Assembly (NCBI GenBank): GCA_020633465.1
Contig: JACKDN010000017.1
Location: 140,911 to 204,910 of the forward strand
From: Myxococcales bacterium
GTDB lineage: Bacteria; Myxococcota_A; Bradymonadia; UBA7976; UBA1532
Reading direction: 5' to 3'
Length of the DNA stretch: 64,000 nt
This document shows, piece after piece, positions 44,872 through 54,401 of this stretch; position 1 is the first letter of the stretch; each line of letters begins with the position of its first letter. Under the pieces are notes generated by a model. It had not been told where the DNA came from, made no database searches, and saw only the letters and a program-made list of their open reading frames with translations. A program made the translations under genes and the position numbers.

Positions 44872-45687
44872 TCAGAAGCGCCAGAACAGGTCGAAATCGG
44901 GGAACCAGATCGGGTCGCCGACGAACAGGTTCAGCGTCGGCACGCTGTAGTGGCCGTAGCCCAGGCCCAGCTTCAGGTTGAAGCTGTTCCAGCTCCAGAA
45001 GGCGCTCAGCAGCGCGTTGGCCTGCCTGCCGTCGGTCAGATCGGCCTCGGCGTCGGCGTTGAACTCGATGGACGTGCGGGGATCGATCTGGGTGGTCGTG
45101 CTGGCGTTCGCGCTGGCGTCCTGGAACACCGACAGCCGCGTCTCGAGCACCCACGAGAAGGTGCGGCTGACGTACCACTCGCCGGCGAGCCCCAGGGTGC
45201 CCGTCGACACCGCCGCGACCCCGCCGATGTCGTAGTCCTCCTCGTCGAGGGCCTCGTCGGTGTCGGTCTTGACCGCGGTGTAGCTGCCGCGCAGGTGCAC
45301 GCCGAGGCCGTCGCCGCGCCACGACGCGGTCAGCTCGAGGGGCGCGGCGTAGAAGCGCACGTCGGCGGCGTCCGCGTCGTAGTCCTGGAGCTTCAGCGAG
45401 AAGATGCCCCCGCTCAGCCCGACCGACCAGGGGCCGCTCGACCACACGGTCCACTTCAGGTCGAGGTTCGAGATCTTCAGCACCCAGGGCAGCGTCTGCG
45501 TGCCCACCTGCAGGCTGTCGACGATGCCGTACTGGAAGCGGAACAGCCCCAACCGCCACTCGTTGCGGTGCAGCGTCAGCGCCGTCCAGTCGGTGGCGGG
45601 ATCGTCGTCGATCCAGGCCTGCGCGGACAGGGGCGCCGCCAGCAGCGCGGTGCCCAGCAGCGTCGCCTTCGACCGCGCTGCGCTCAA
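44872..45687 (-). CDS. outer-membrane beta-barrel-like protein, third gene of the coupled set
   Basis: This is a 271-residue exported protein. The signal (ATLLGTALLAAPLSAQAW) is followed by long amphipathic strands with aromatic residues (EWRLGLFRFQYGIVDSLQV, WSVGLSGGIFSLKLQDYD, FNLKLGLGYGHYSVPTLN) and ends in WRF, a typical C-terminal aromatic of outer-membrane barrels. The start is taken as TTG 45687, which overlaps the upstream stop as TTGA with GAGGTG ahead of it. It is the last of three coupled genes with the lipoprotein and the MYXO-CTERM protein. The function is unknown. Confidence 0.68.
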   Translation of the reverse strand: MSAARSKATLLGTALLAAPLSAQAWIDDDPATDWTALTLHRNEWRLGLFRFQYGIVDSLQVGTQTLPWVLKISNLDLKWTVWSSGPWSVGLSGGIFSLKLQDYDADAADVRFYAAPLELTASWRGDGLGVHLRGSYTAVKTDTDEALDEEDYDIGGVAAVSTGTLGLAGEWYVSRTFSWVLETRLSVFQDASANASTTTQIDPRTSIEFNADAEADLTDGRQANALLSAFWSWNSFNLKLGLGYGHYSVPTLNLFVGDPIWFPDFDLFWRF

Positions 45688-46454
45688 AAGGACACCTCGC
45701 CGTCCGGGCTGGTGCAGCGCCCGCTGATCGAGGCGCCCACCGACAGGCCGCAGCTCCACCGCCCGTTCGCGTCGTCGATGGTGAGCGCGTCGGGCGCGGC
45801 CGCGCCGTCCCAGCCCAGGATCAGGTGCCCCTCGGGCAGCACCACCCGGTGGCGCAGCCCGCCGGTCTCGATCGCCTGCAGCTCGATGCGGAAGGGCGCC
45901 GCGGCTTCGGCCCCTTGCGCCAGCGATCCGGTGAACGACAGCACGCCGGCGGACACCTCGTAGAACACGTCGCCGTCGAGGCGCAGCACGGCGTCGCCCG
46001 AGTCCGGCAGCGCGCAGCCGCGCGCCTCGCCCCAGACCGGCTGCTGCAGTCCACCGTCCGCCAGCAGGGCGAACAGCTCGATGGTGCCCTGGCGCCGATC
46101 GACGAGGTCGGGGGCCTGCCCCGGACAGACGTACTCGAGGCGCGCCCACCCGTCGAAGTCGGCGCTGAGCGCCTGCCGGCGCACGACCAGGCCGTCCTGC
46201 CGCGCTTCGGCCGCGCCGGTGAGCGACTCGACGATGTCGTCGACCGCGTCGGCCAGCGTCAGCGCCGTCCGCAGATCGGCGAGCGTCCGCTGCAGCGCAT
46301 CGATGACCTGGGGCGCGTTCTCCTGCGTCAGCGGCGCCGTCGGACGCTCGTAGGCCTCGACGATGGCGCGCACGTCCGGCGGGGTGGGCGCCCGCTCGTC
46401 GTCGTGCACGCACGCGGTCAGCGCGAGCGCCAGGCCCAGCGTGGCGCGTCTCAC
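45684..46454 (-). CDS. lipoprotein, second gene of the coupled set
   Basis: This 256-residue lipoprotein (TLGLALALTAC) starts at GTG 46454, overlapping the upstream stop as GTGA. A helical N-terminal half (ALQRTLADLRTALTLADAVDD) precedes a beta-rich half with disulphide candidates (YVCPGQAPD, ARGCALPDSG, WSCGLSVGA, GRCTSPDG). A longer frame runs upstream but is inside the previous gene's CTERM region and is rejected. The family is not recognised. Coupling with a surface protein and a barrel suggests a shared export or display role. Confidence 0.65.
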   Translation of the reverse strand: MRRATLGLALALTACVHDDERAPTPPDVRAIVEAYERPTAPLTQENAPQVIDALQRTLADLRTALTLADAVDDIVESLTGAAEARQDGLVVRRQALSADFDGWARLEYVCPGQAPDLVDRRQGTIELFALLADGGLQQPVWGEARGCALPDSGDAVLRLDGDVFYEVSAGVLSFTGSLAQGAEAAAPFRIELQAIETGGLRHRVVLPEGHLILGWDGAAAPDALTIDDANGRWSCGLSVGASISGRCTSPDGEVSF

Positions 46455-48694
46455 CGCCGCCGCCGAGGCCGCAGCAGCCCCAGCAGCCCCAGCAGCGCCC
46501 ACGTCGCCGGCGCCGGCCCGTCGCCCGCGTCGCAGTCGCAGCCGTCGTCGCTGTTCTGGCTGTCGTCCTGATCGTTGCCGTCGCGATCGCTCAGATCGCC
46601 GCCGTCCGGCCGCACCCCGCCGTCGGGCCCGCCGCCCGGCGCGCCGCCGGCGCCCCCGCCCATGCCGCCGGCGCCGCCGCCCGCGTCCGCCTCGCCGCCG
46701 GGCACCGTCGGCTGCGGATCGTCGCCGTCCCGGATGCCATCGTCGTCGGAGTCGGGATCCCGCGGATCCGTCTCGCCCACGTCGACCACGCCGTTGCCGT
46801 TGCGATCCTCGGCGCCGTCGAACAGCCCGTCGGCGTCCGAGTCGGGATCGGTGGGATCCGTCTCGCCCTCGTCCAGCGCGCCGTTCTGGTTGCCGTCCTC
46901 GACCCCGTCGGGCAGGCCGTCGCCGTCGGTGTCCGCCTTGGTGGGATCGGTGGGGTTGGCCCCGCGCAGCTCGAGCCCGTCGCCCAGGCCGTCGCCGTCG
47001 GTGTCGGGATCGTTGGGATCCGTCTCGCCCTCGTCGACCATGCCGTTGCCGTTGACGTCCTCTTCGTCGTCGCCCAGGCCATCCTCGTCGCTGTCGCCCG
47101 ACTCGTCCTCGCCTCCGACCGTGATGACCTCGAAGGGCGTATCGTCACAGCGCCGGCACACCGCCACCTCGCCACCGACCACCTCGCCCACGACCCAGGT
47201 GTCGAACACCAGCGGCACGTCCTCGGCGGCCCCGCCGTCGCGCGGGCGCTCGGGCTGGCGCCACTGCCGGCGCTGGTGGAAGCCGTCGGGATCGTCGGGC
47301 AGGGCCGAGCCCTCGGGCAGCACCTCGAGCGCGTCGGTGTCGCCCACCAGCAGCGCCTCGTCGCGCACGGCGGTGTCGTCCCAGAACATGCGCCGCGCCT
47401 GCCGCTCGCCGTCCGGCCCGTCCAGCTCCCACACCACCACGCCCTGGCTGTTGTCCTCGATGTCCAGCATCGGGAAGTGCGTCTCGGCGGTCACCAGCTC
47501 CACCCGGAAGCGGTAGGCGCCGTCGGGCACGGGCGCGCCGTCCAGCGTGCCGTCCCAGGTGACCTCGTTCTCGCCGACCACCGTGCGGCCGGTCAGCTGC
47601 ACGTCGCGCGAGCCGTCGAACACGCCGTCGCCGTCGATGTCGACGACGATGCGGTAGGTGCCGCGCAGGTTCGCCTCGAAGCGGAAGGTGCCGTCGTCCT
47701 GCACGCCGTCGCCGTTCGGCGTGATGGTGGGCGTGCCGGCCTCGTCCTCGAACACCAGCCCGCCGATCTCGGGGGTCGGCGCGGCCTCGGGCGGCGGATC
47801 CGGGTAGTTCAGGTACAGCTGATAGCCCGAGAAGACGCGCTGCAGCTCGTCCTCGCCGAAGAAGGCGCATTGCCCGTCGGCGTCGGGGTCGCCGAACTGG
47901 CACCAGCTCTGGCTGTTGTGATCCTCCAGCCCGCGGTTGTTGGCCACGATGCTGTAGCGGAAGCCCCGCATCTGCTCGAAGTCGATGACGAACACGCGCG
48001 CGCCCGCCTCGACCTGCGCCAGCACGTAGAAGTCGGCGCTGGTGGCCAGGTCGAAGTTGTGCGCGTTCAGCAGCCACTGCCGCGCGTGCACCCGGCCGCC
48101 GTCGGTGGGGCTGCCGTCGGCGCGCAGCACGTCGATCTCGAAGTAGCGCGTGGTGGTGCCGGCCTGCTGCAGCGACTCGGGCTCGCCGGCGAAGTCGACG
48201 TGGTAGTCGCCCGGCGCCTCGGCGGTGATCTCGATCCACGTGCGGGCGGGATCGGTCCCGTTGCAGTAGCCCGCCTCGCGCGTCACCGGGTACGCCGTGG
48301 CGCAGCTGCCCATGGCGTCGCCCTCGGGCGCGGCGCCCTGGCGCGTCACGCAGCGCTGGCCCATGCCGCAGGGGGTGTCGTCGGCGCAGGCGATCGCGTC
48401 GGGCGCGGTCACCAGGATCTCGGCGCCGGCGCGCTCGGGCGCCACCGGGTTGGCGTCGTCGCCGGTGTCCGCGTCGGGCGCGCGATCGATGGCCACGCCG
48501 TCGACGTCGGGCTCGAGCCGCCCGTCGTCGCTGCTGCACAGCCGGATCACCTCGCCCGCTTCGACGACGGCCACCTGCACGTTGCTCTCGCTCTCGAGCC
48601 CCTGCGTGGACCCGAGCTGAGGGGTGCCCTCGGGCAGCCCCCAGGCGACCGCGGGCGCCACCAGCACCCACGCGCGAACAGCCGAACGCAACAT
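46451..48694 (-). CDS. MYXO-CTERM-like surface protein with TSP type 3 repeats
   Basis: This is a 747-residue exported protein (signal VLVAPAVAWG) with an N-terminal Cys-containing region (CADDTPCGMGQRC). A FlgD-like beta domain follows (TPNGDGVQDDGTFRFEA, then VPDGAYRFRVEL). Calcium-binding TSP3 repeats come next (DSDEDGLGDDEEDVNGNG, DTDGDGLPDGVEDGNQNG, DSDADGLFDGAEDRNGNG) about residues 560-680. A Gly-rich linker then leads to a C-terminal tail CDCDAGDGPAPATWALLGLL plus RPRRRR, which fits the MYXO-CTERM sorting signal (Cys, hydrophobic helix, basic end). It probably ends up anchored on the surface. First gene of a coupled trio. Confidence 0.82.
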   Translation of the reverse strand: MLRSAVRAWVLVAPAVAWGLPEGTPQLGSTQGLESESNVQVAVVEAGEVIRLCSSDDGRLEPDVDGVAIDRAPDADTGDDANPVAPERAGAEILVTAPDAIACADDTPCGMGQRCVTRQGAAPEGDAMGSCATAYPVTREAGYCNGTDPARTWIEITAEAPGDYHVDFAGEPESLQQAGTTTRYFEIDVLRADGSPTDGGRVHARQWLLNAHNFDLATSADFYVLAQVEAGARVFVIDFEQMRGFRYSIVANNRGLEDHNSQSWCQFGDPDADGQCAFFGEDELQRVFSGYQLYLNYPDPPPEAAPTPEIGGLVFEDEAGTPTITPNGDGVQDDGTFRFEANLRGTYRIVVDIDGDGVFDGSRDVQLTGRTVVGENEVTWDGTLDGAPVPDGAYRFRVELVTAETHFPMLDIEDNSQGVVVWELDGPDGERQARRMFWDDTAVRDEALLVGDTDALEVLPEGSALPDDPDGFHQRRQWRQPERPRDGGAAEDVPLVFDTWVVGEVVGGEVAVCRRCDDTPFEVITVGGEDESGDSDEDGLGDDEEDVNGNGMVDEGETDPNDPDTDGDGLGDGLELRGANPTDPTKADTDGDGLPDGVEDGNQNGALDEGETDPTDPDSDADGLFDGAEDRNGNGVVDVGETDPRDPDSDDDGIRDGDDPQPTVPGGEADAGGGAGGMGGGAGGAPGGGPDGGVRPDGGDLSDRDGNDQDDSQNSDDGCDCDAGDGPAPATWALLGLLGLLRPRRRR

Positions 48695-48725
48695 CTCTCC
48701 CTCCCGATGACCGCGGGGCGTCTAC

Positions 48726-48754
48726 TTGCCCTGACGCCACAAAACGCGTTCAAT
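48726..48754 (+). promoter_or_regulatory. candidate promoter for the outer-membrane protein at 48786
   Basis: TTGCCC (48726-48731) and TTCAAT (48749-48754) are separated by 17 bases, in the A/T-richer gap between divergent genes. Each hexamer matches the sigma-70 consensus at four of six positions. Many chance matches are expected, so this is only a candidate. Confidence 0.3.
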
Positions 48755-48785
48755 CCTACGCGCGACCGGGGGAGGAAATCAGCCC

Positions 48786-49742
48786 ATGAATCGAAGCCTG
48801 CCAGGTGCAGCGCTGTGCACGACGGCCCTCGTGGCCACGCTGGCCGCCCGCCCGGCGGGCGCCGAGGTGCGGCCGTCCGAGCTCATCCGCCCGGCCGACG
48901 CGGCGGGCTACGGGCCGGGCTACGGCCGCCGAGTGACGAGCTACGAGCTCGAGGTGGGCTTCTACTCCGACTCCAACGACGTCCAGGACGTCTTCCTCAT
49001 CTCGCCGCTGGTGCGCGTGGTTCAGCCGGTGCGCAGCAACGAGGTCGAGCTGGCCTGGGGCTTCAGCGCGTTCTCGCTGACCGGGCCGGCGCAGTCCGAT
49101 CCCAGCCGCGAGATCGACCAGAGCACCGTGCGCCTGGCCAACCCCTACCTGGCCTACCACTGGGTGTGGCGCGAGCTGCCCTACCAGGTGCGCCTGGGCG
49201 TGGGCCTGACCGCCCCGGCGGCGACGCTGCGCGAAGAGACGCTGAACGACACCCTCGTCGACGTCGTGGCGCTGGGCGCGACGCAGGCGATGTACGGCCA
49301 CCACGACTTCTTCCTGTGGATGCCCGAGACCATGTCCGGCGTCCTGCACGCCGACGGCTACCTGCGCGAGCACTTCGGCCTGGTGTACGGCGGCCAGATC
49401 AACCTGGCCAACATGTACGGCTTCAACGACCTGATCAACGAGGGCTACAACGTGGCCGTCGAGGTCGCGATCGACGTCGCCTACGAGCTGGACTGGGCGC
49501 GCTTCGCGCTGCGGGGCATCTACTTCAACGCGCTCACGAGCGACGCCGACGACACGGATCAGATCAGCGTCGAGCCCGAGCTGCGCTTCCGTTTGGGTTT
49601 CGCCGATCTGTTCACGCGCCTGACGATGCCCGTCGACGAGCCCGCGGGCCCGGCCTTCGACGACGGCAAGATCTGGGGCGCGCACATCGGCATCGGCAGC
49701 CCCACCGAGCGCCACCTGCCCCCGCCGCCCAAGGGCCAGTGA
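48786..49742 (+). CDS. outer-membrane beta-barrel-like protein
   Basis: This 318-residue exported protein has signal AALCTTALVATLAARPAGAE. The mature part shows alternating strands (YELEVGFYSDSNDVQDVFLI, VELAWGFSAFSLTG, PYLAYHWVWRELPYQVRLG), consistent with a barrel of about 12 strands. GGGGGAGGAAATC precedes ATG 48786. The tail is Pro-rich (HLPPPPKGQ). It diverges from the MYXO-CTERM gene and precedes the MopE-like gene. No family assigned. Confidence 0.65.
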   Translation: MNRSLPGAALCTTALVATLAARPAGAEVRPSELIRPADAAGYGPGYGRRVTSYELEVGFYSDSNDVQDVFLISPLVRVVQPVRSNEVELAWGFSAFSLTGPAQSDPSREIDQSTVRLANPYLAYHWVWRELPYQVRLGVGLTAPAATLREETLNDTLVDVVALGATQAMYGHHDFFLWMPETMSGVLHADGYLREHFGLVYGGQINLANMYGFNDLINEGYNVAVEVAIDVAYELDWARFALRGIYFNALTSDADDTDQISVEPELRFRLGFADLFTRLTMPVDEPAGPAFDDGKIWGAHIGIGSPTERHLPPPPKGQ

Positions 49743-49833
49743 GGCCCCGGCGCGCCGGTTGAGCCCGCCGACGACGCGGCGGTAACCTGCCCGCGAACGT
49801 CGCCCGCGCGGCGCGGCGACCGTCGGGGGGTGC

Positions 49834-52800
49834 ATGCATCGTTTCCTGCCCATCGTGCTGCTGGCCGGCTGTCTGCCTGCCCTGGAAGACGAGTGCAGCG
49901 GGCCCGGTGACTGCCCGACCGGATCCCTCTGTCGCTCGGGGCTGTGCGTGCCGGCGGGCGGCGACGGCGACGCGGCGGCGCCCGACCCCGACGGTGGGCG
50001 CGCCGACGCACGGGTGGGCGCCGACGGGGCCCCGCCCGATCGGGATCGAGGCGCGCCCCCGGCGACGCGGGCGGCCGGGACGCCGGCGACGGATCGACGC
50101 CCGGACGCCGACGCCGACGCGCCCCCGACGCCGACGCCGCGCGGCCCGACGCCGCGCCGGGCGACGCCGGACCCGACGCCGGCTGCCGCGCCGGCGCCCC
50201 CGAAGTGTGCAACGGGCGCGACGACGACTGCGACGAGGCCGTCGACGAGGGGCCCGCCGGCGGCGCGCTCGAGGTCATCTGCTACGAAGGCGATCCCGCC
50301 ACGCGCGGCGTGGGCCCGTGCCGCTCGGGCGTCGCGCGCTGCGTCGACGGCGTGCTGGGGGCGTGCACCACGCAGGTGCTGCCCGCCGAGATCGACGTCT
50401 GCGACGGCGTCGACGGCGACTGCAACGGCGTGGTCGACGACGGTCCGCCGGTGGCCTGCGCCGAGGGGGATCCGGCGCTGGTCGGCGCCGGCCGGTGCGT
50501 TGCCGGCGAGCGGACCTGCGTGGACGGCGCGCTGGGCGCGTGCACCGGCGCGGTGGGCCCGGCCCTCGAGATCTGCGACGGGGCCGACAACGACTGCGAC
50601 GGGGTCACCGACGAGGTCGGCGGCTGCGAGTGCGAGGACGGCGGCGCGCAGATCTGCTACACCGGGCCGCCGATGACCGCCGGGGTGGGGGCCTGCCGCG
50701 CGGGCAACCAGCGCTGCCAGGGCGGCATGCTGGGCGCGTGCGCCGACGAGGTGGTGCCGGCGGCCGAGCGCTGCAACCAAGCGGACGACGACTGCGACGG
50801 GCGCCTCGACGAGAGCGTCGCCGGCGTGGGCGAGGCCTGCGTCGCCGGGCGGGGCCGCTGCGCCGTCGAAGGCGTGGTGCGCTGCGGCGCCGACGGCGTG
50901 GCGTGCGACGCCGCGCCCGGCGCCCCCGTGGACGAGCGCTGCAACGGGCTCGACGACGACTGCGACGGGGCCACCGACGAGGACTTCGCGGTCGGTCAGC
51001 CCTGCGAGGTCGGGCGGGGGGCCTGCGCGTCGGGCGGCGTGGTGGTGTGCACGGCGGAGGGCGCGGCGGTCTGCGACGCGGCGCCGGGCGATCCGCGGCA
51101 GGAGGTGTGCTCGGGCGCGGACGACGACTGCGACGGCGAGATCGACGAGGGCGACCTGTTCGAGACGTGCTTCGACGGCGCGCCGGATCGGGCGGGCGTC
51201 GGCGTGTGCCGCGCCGGGGCGCGCGCCTGCGACAGCAACGAGCCCTGCGTCGGGCAGGTGCTGCCCACCGACGAGGTGTGCGACGGCCTCGACAACGACT
51301 GCGACGGCGCGACCGACGAGGTCGCCGGCGGCTGCACGTGCACGGCGGGTGACACCGCCGCCTGCTACGACCTGCCGAGCGGGGCGCCGGGCACCGGCGT
51401 GTGCGCGACCGGGCTGCGCACCTGCGGCGCGGACGGCGAGTACGGGCCCTGCGAGGGGGCGGTCGGGCCCCAGCCCGAGACCTGCGACGGCCGCGACGAG
51501 AACTGCAACGGCGTCATCGACGACGTGGCGGGGCGCGGCGGCGAGTGCTTCGCGGGCACGGGCGTCTGTCGCACGCGCGGCACCCTGCGTTGCGTGTCGG
51601 GTCAGGCGGCGCTGCAGTGCGACGCGGTGGCCGGGCAGCCCGGTGAAGAGGTGTGCAACGGGCTCGACGACGACTGCGACGGCGAGGTGGACGACGTCGT
51701 CGGGGTGGGCGAGGCCTGCTCGCGCGGGGTCGGGGCCTGCGCGCGCGACGGCGCGCGCTACTGCGACGTGGCGCTGGGGCGGCTGGCCTGCGACGCGCAG
51801 CCGGGGCCCGCCGCCGACGAGACGTGCGACGCCACCGACGAGGACTGCGACGGCACGGTGGACGAGGCGGTGGTGCGCGCCTGCGACGCCGACTGCGGCG
51901 TCGGCCAGCAGACCTGCCAGGCGGGCGTGTTCGGCGCCTGCATGGGGCCGCCCCCCGGCGTCGAGGTGTGCAACGAGGCCGACGACGACTGCGACGGGCA
52001 GGTGGACGAGGGCGTGACGAACGCCTGTGGCGGCTGTGGCCCGGCGCCGGTCGAGGCGTGCAACGGCGACGACGACGACTGCGACGGCGCGGTCGACGAG
52101 GGGGTGCTGAACGCCTGCGGCGCGTGCGGCCCGCCGCCGGACGAGGTGTGCAACGCGGCCGACGACGACTGTGACGGCGCGATCGACGAGGGCGTGGCCA
52201 ACGCGTGCGGCGGCTGCGGCGCGCCGCCGGCCGAGACGTGCGACGGCACCGACGAGGACTGCGACGACACGGTCGACGAGGGGCTGCAGCAGGCGTGCGC
52301 GTCGGCCTGCGGGGCGGGCACCGAGATCTGCGTGGCGGGCCAGTGGGTGGACTGCGACGCGCCGACGCCGGCGCCCGAGGTGTGCGGGGGCGGCGACGAC
52401 GACTGCGACGGCGCGGTCGACGAGCAGGTGCCCGGCGAGCCGCTCTGCGTGGCGCGCCCGAACAGCGAGGGCGAGTGTCGCGCGGGGCAGTGCCAGTACA
52501 CCTGCGAGCCCCTGTTCTTCGACGTGGACAACCAGGCCGCGAACGGCTGCGAGCACGGGTGCGGCGAGCCCGCGGCGGGCGTGGTGGTGCCCGACGACCG
52601 GGCGCTCGACGTCGCGCTGCACCACGCGACGGACGGCACGCGCGGCGTGCTGCTGGCGCGCGGGGGCGAGCTGACGCTGGTGCTGCCGAACGACGCCATC
52701 ACGATCGAGCTGGCCAACGCCTGGGGGGGCGCAGACCGGGCGTCCGTGCAGCTCGACGCCCCCTCGTTGACCTGGGCCGGCGGACGGTGGATCGCGGCGG

Positions 52801-53657
52801 CGCGCTACGCCGTGACGCGCGAGGGCTCGGTGCCGCCGCGGATCGCCGAGGGGGTGGCGGTGTTCTCGGTGACCGCCCTAGGCGGCGTGACGCAGCGCGC
52901 GTTGGCGACGCCCGAGCCGGGCCCGCCGGTGGCCGTGGCCGATCCGGGGCCCGCCGGGCCGCGGGTGAGCGTCGCCTTCACGCACACCGGCGACGGCGCG
53001 GAGGGCGGCTTGGCGCGATCCATCGCGCTGTTCCGCTCGACGCCCGGAGGGCTGGCGCAGGGCGTCGTCACGGCGGTGGGCAACCGCGACGACTACCGCG
53101 AGACGCGCATCGCCGCCGTGATCACCGAAGGCGGGCTGGGCATCGCCGCGAGCTGGATCAACGCCCTCGGCGTGCAGGCGGGGCTGCGGTTCCTGGGCGT
53201 GGGCGAGACGCCGGCGCAGCCGAACGAGGCCGAGTGGAGCACGCTGACCGGGCTGAACCCGCCGCCCGGCGACGTGGCCGCGGTGGCGACGGGCCGAAAC
53301 GTGTACGTGATGGCGACGGGGCCGGTGCTGCGCTTCGGGGTGGTGGGCCCGGGGGGGCGGGGGTTCGACCTCGAGATCACCGAGACCATCGCCCAGAGCC
53401 GTCTCCGACCCGTCATGGGGCTCGGACCCCACGGGCCGGTGGGCTTCGCGGTGGGTCGCGTGGCCGGCACCGACGCCTGCCTGCGCTACGTGATCGATCC
53501 CGGCGACGGCGCGCTGCTCGGCTCGTCGACGGGCGCGGTGGCGCCCGCCGACGGGGTGTGCGAGCAGGCCGCGGTGAGCGTCGCGCCCGGCGGTGAGATG
53601 TGGATGGCCGACATCGCCGACGGCCTGGTGCGGCTGCGCGACACGACCTGCCGCTGA
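49834..53657 (+). CDS. MopE-like Cys-rich repeat lipoprotein (apparent frameshifts near 50055-50125)
   Basis: This is a protein of about 1270 residues. The N-terminus MHRFLPIVLLAGCLP is a lipoprotein signal, followed by a CSGPGDCPTGSLC module, a Pro/Asp/Ala linker and 15 tandem repeats of the CNGxDDDCDGxxDEG type. This motif is typical of the putative metal-binding/MopE repeat. Most repeats are spaced 35-60 residues apart. The last 360 residues look like a beta-propeller. The N-terminus and repeats are in different frames. Three shifts at about 50055, 50100 and 50125, two at CCCCC runs, reconcile them, and the reconstructed linker reads naturally (APPGDAGGRDAGDGSTP). It is probably a surface copper- or calcium-binding protein. 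Confidence 0.75.
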
Positions 53658-53664
53658 CCCGCGA

Positions 53665-54231
53665 TCAGAGCGCGGCGTCGGCCGGGGCGGCGTCCGCCGG
53701 GGCGGCGTCGGCGGGCGCGGCGTCGGCGGGGGGCGCCATGTCCTGACGGCCGGCGTCGGCCGGCGGGGCCATGTCGGGCGCGGCGTCGACCGGCGGGGCC
53801 ATGTCGGGCGCGGCGTCGACGGGGAGGGCCATGTCGGGCGCGGCGTCGACGGGGAGGGCCATGTCGGGCGCGGCGTCGACGGGCAGGGTCATGTCGGGCG
53901 CGGCGTCGACGGGCAGGGCCATGTCGGGCGTCGCGCCGTCCGCGGCCGCGTCGCCGCCGACCGCCATGTCGCCGCCGTCCGGCATGCTCATCGGGCCGCC
54001 GTCGCCGCCGCCGGGCGGATAATCCACGCAGCGGTTGAACTCGCAGCGCCACAGGCCGCTGTCGGTCAGCCCCACGCACTCCTCGTCGCGGTAGCACTCC
54101 ACGACGCAGCGCTGGTTGCGGCACACCCGGCCGTCGTCGCAGCCCGCGTTGGTCGAGCAGCGGACCGTGGTCTCGAGCGGCTCGGAGCAGCCGCCCAGGC
54201 ACAGCGCGGCGAGCAGCAGACAGCGGCGCAT
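53665..54231 (-). CDS. lipoprotein with decapeptide repeats
   Basis: This 188-residue lipoprotein (LLLAALCLGGC) has a small disulphide module (CSTNAGCDDGRVCRNQRC, then CYRDEECVG) like the one at the start of the MopE-like protein. A low-complexity tail follows, made of about seven PDMALPVDAA decapeptides and then PADAA units. GGGGAAG precedes ATG 54231. It is convergent with the MopE-like gene. The tail probably forms an extended spacer through the cell surface layer. Confidence 0.68.
   Translation of the reverse strand: MRRCLLLAALCLGGCSEPLETTVRCSTNAGCDDGRVCRNQRCVVECYRDEECVGLTDSGLWRCEFNRCVDYPPGGGDGGPMSMPDGGDMAVGGDAAADGATPDMALPVDAAPDMTLPVDAAPDMALPVDAAPDMALPVDAAPDMAPPVDAAPDMAPPADAGRQDMAPPADAAPADAAPADAAPADAAL
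53757..53935 (-). repeat. 30-bp tandem repeat coding PDMALPVDAA
   Basis: About six near-identical 30-base units, variants of GGCGTCGACGGGGAGGGCCATGTCGGGCGC, encode the decapeptide tail of the adjacent lipoprotein. The units are nearly identical even at third positions, which suggests recent expansion or gene conversion. Confidence 0.85.
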
Positions 54232-54401
54232 GATCTTCCCCCGAGGGCACGAAAGGCCCAGCAGATACACCACGGCCGCGGCCCGCGTCCAGCCTGGCGC
54301 CGACGGCGGCGCCGGCCTTGCGCGCGCCCCGGCCCCTCGGCAGAATCGGCCGCCCGCGCGCCCCCGGGGCGCCGGCCCCCGAAGGCCCACGGAGGATCCC
54401 C

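Noticed and set aside
48756..52625. Minus-strand 1289-residue open frame opposite the MopE-like gene
   Set aside because: It reads repetitive VAVVVV/HARR stretches that mirror the CNGxDDDCDG repeats; no family features.
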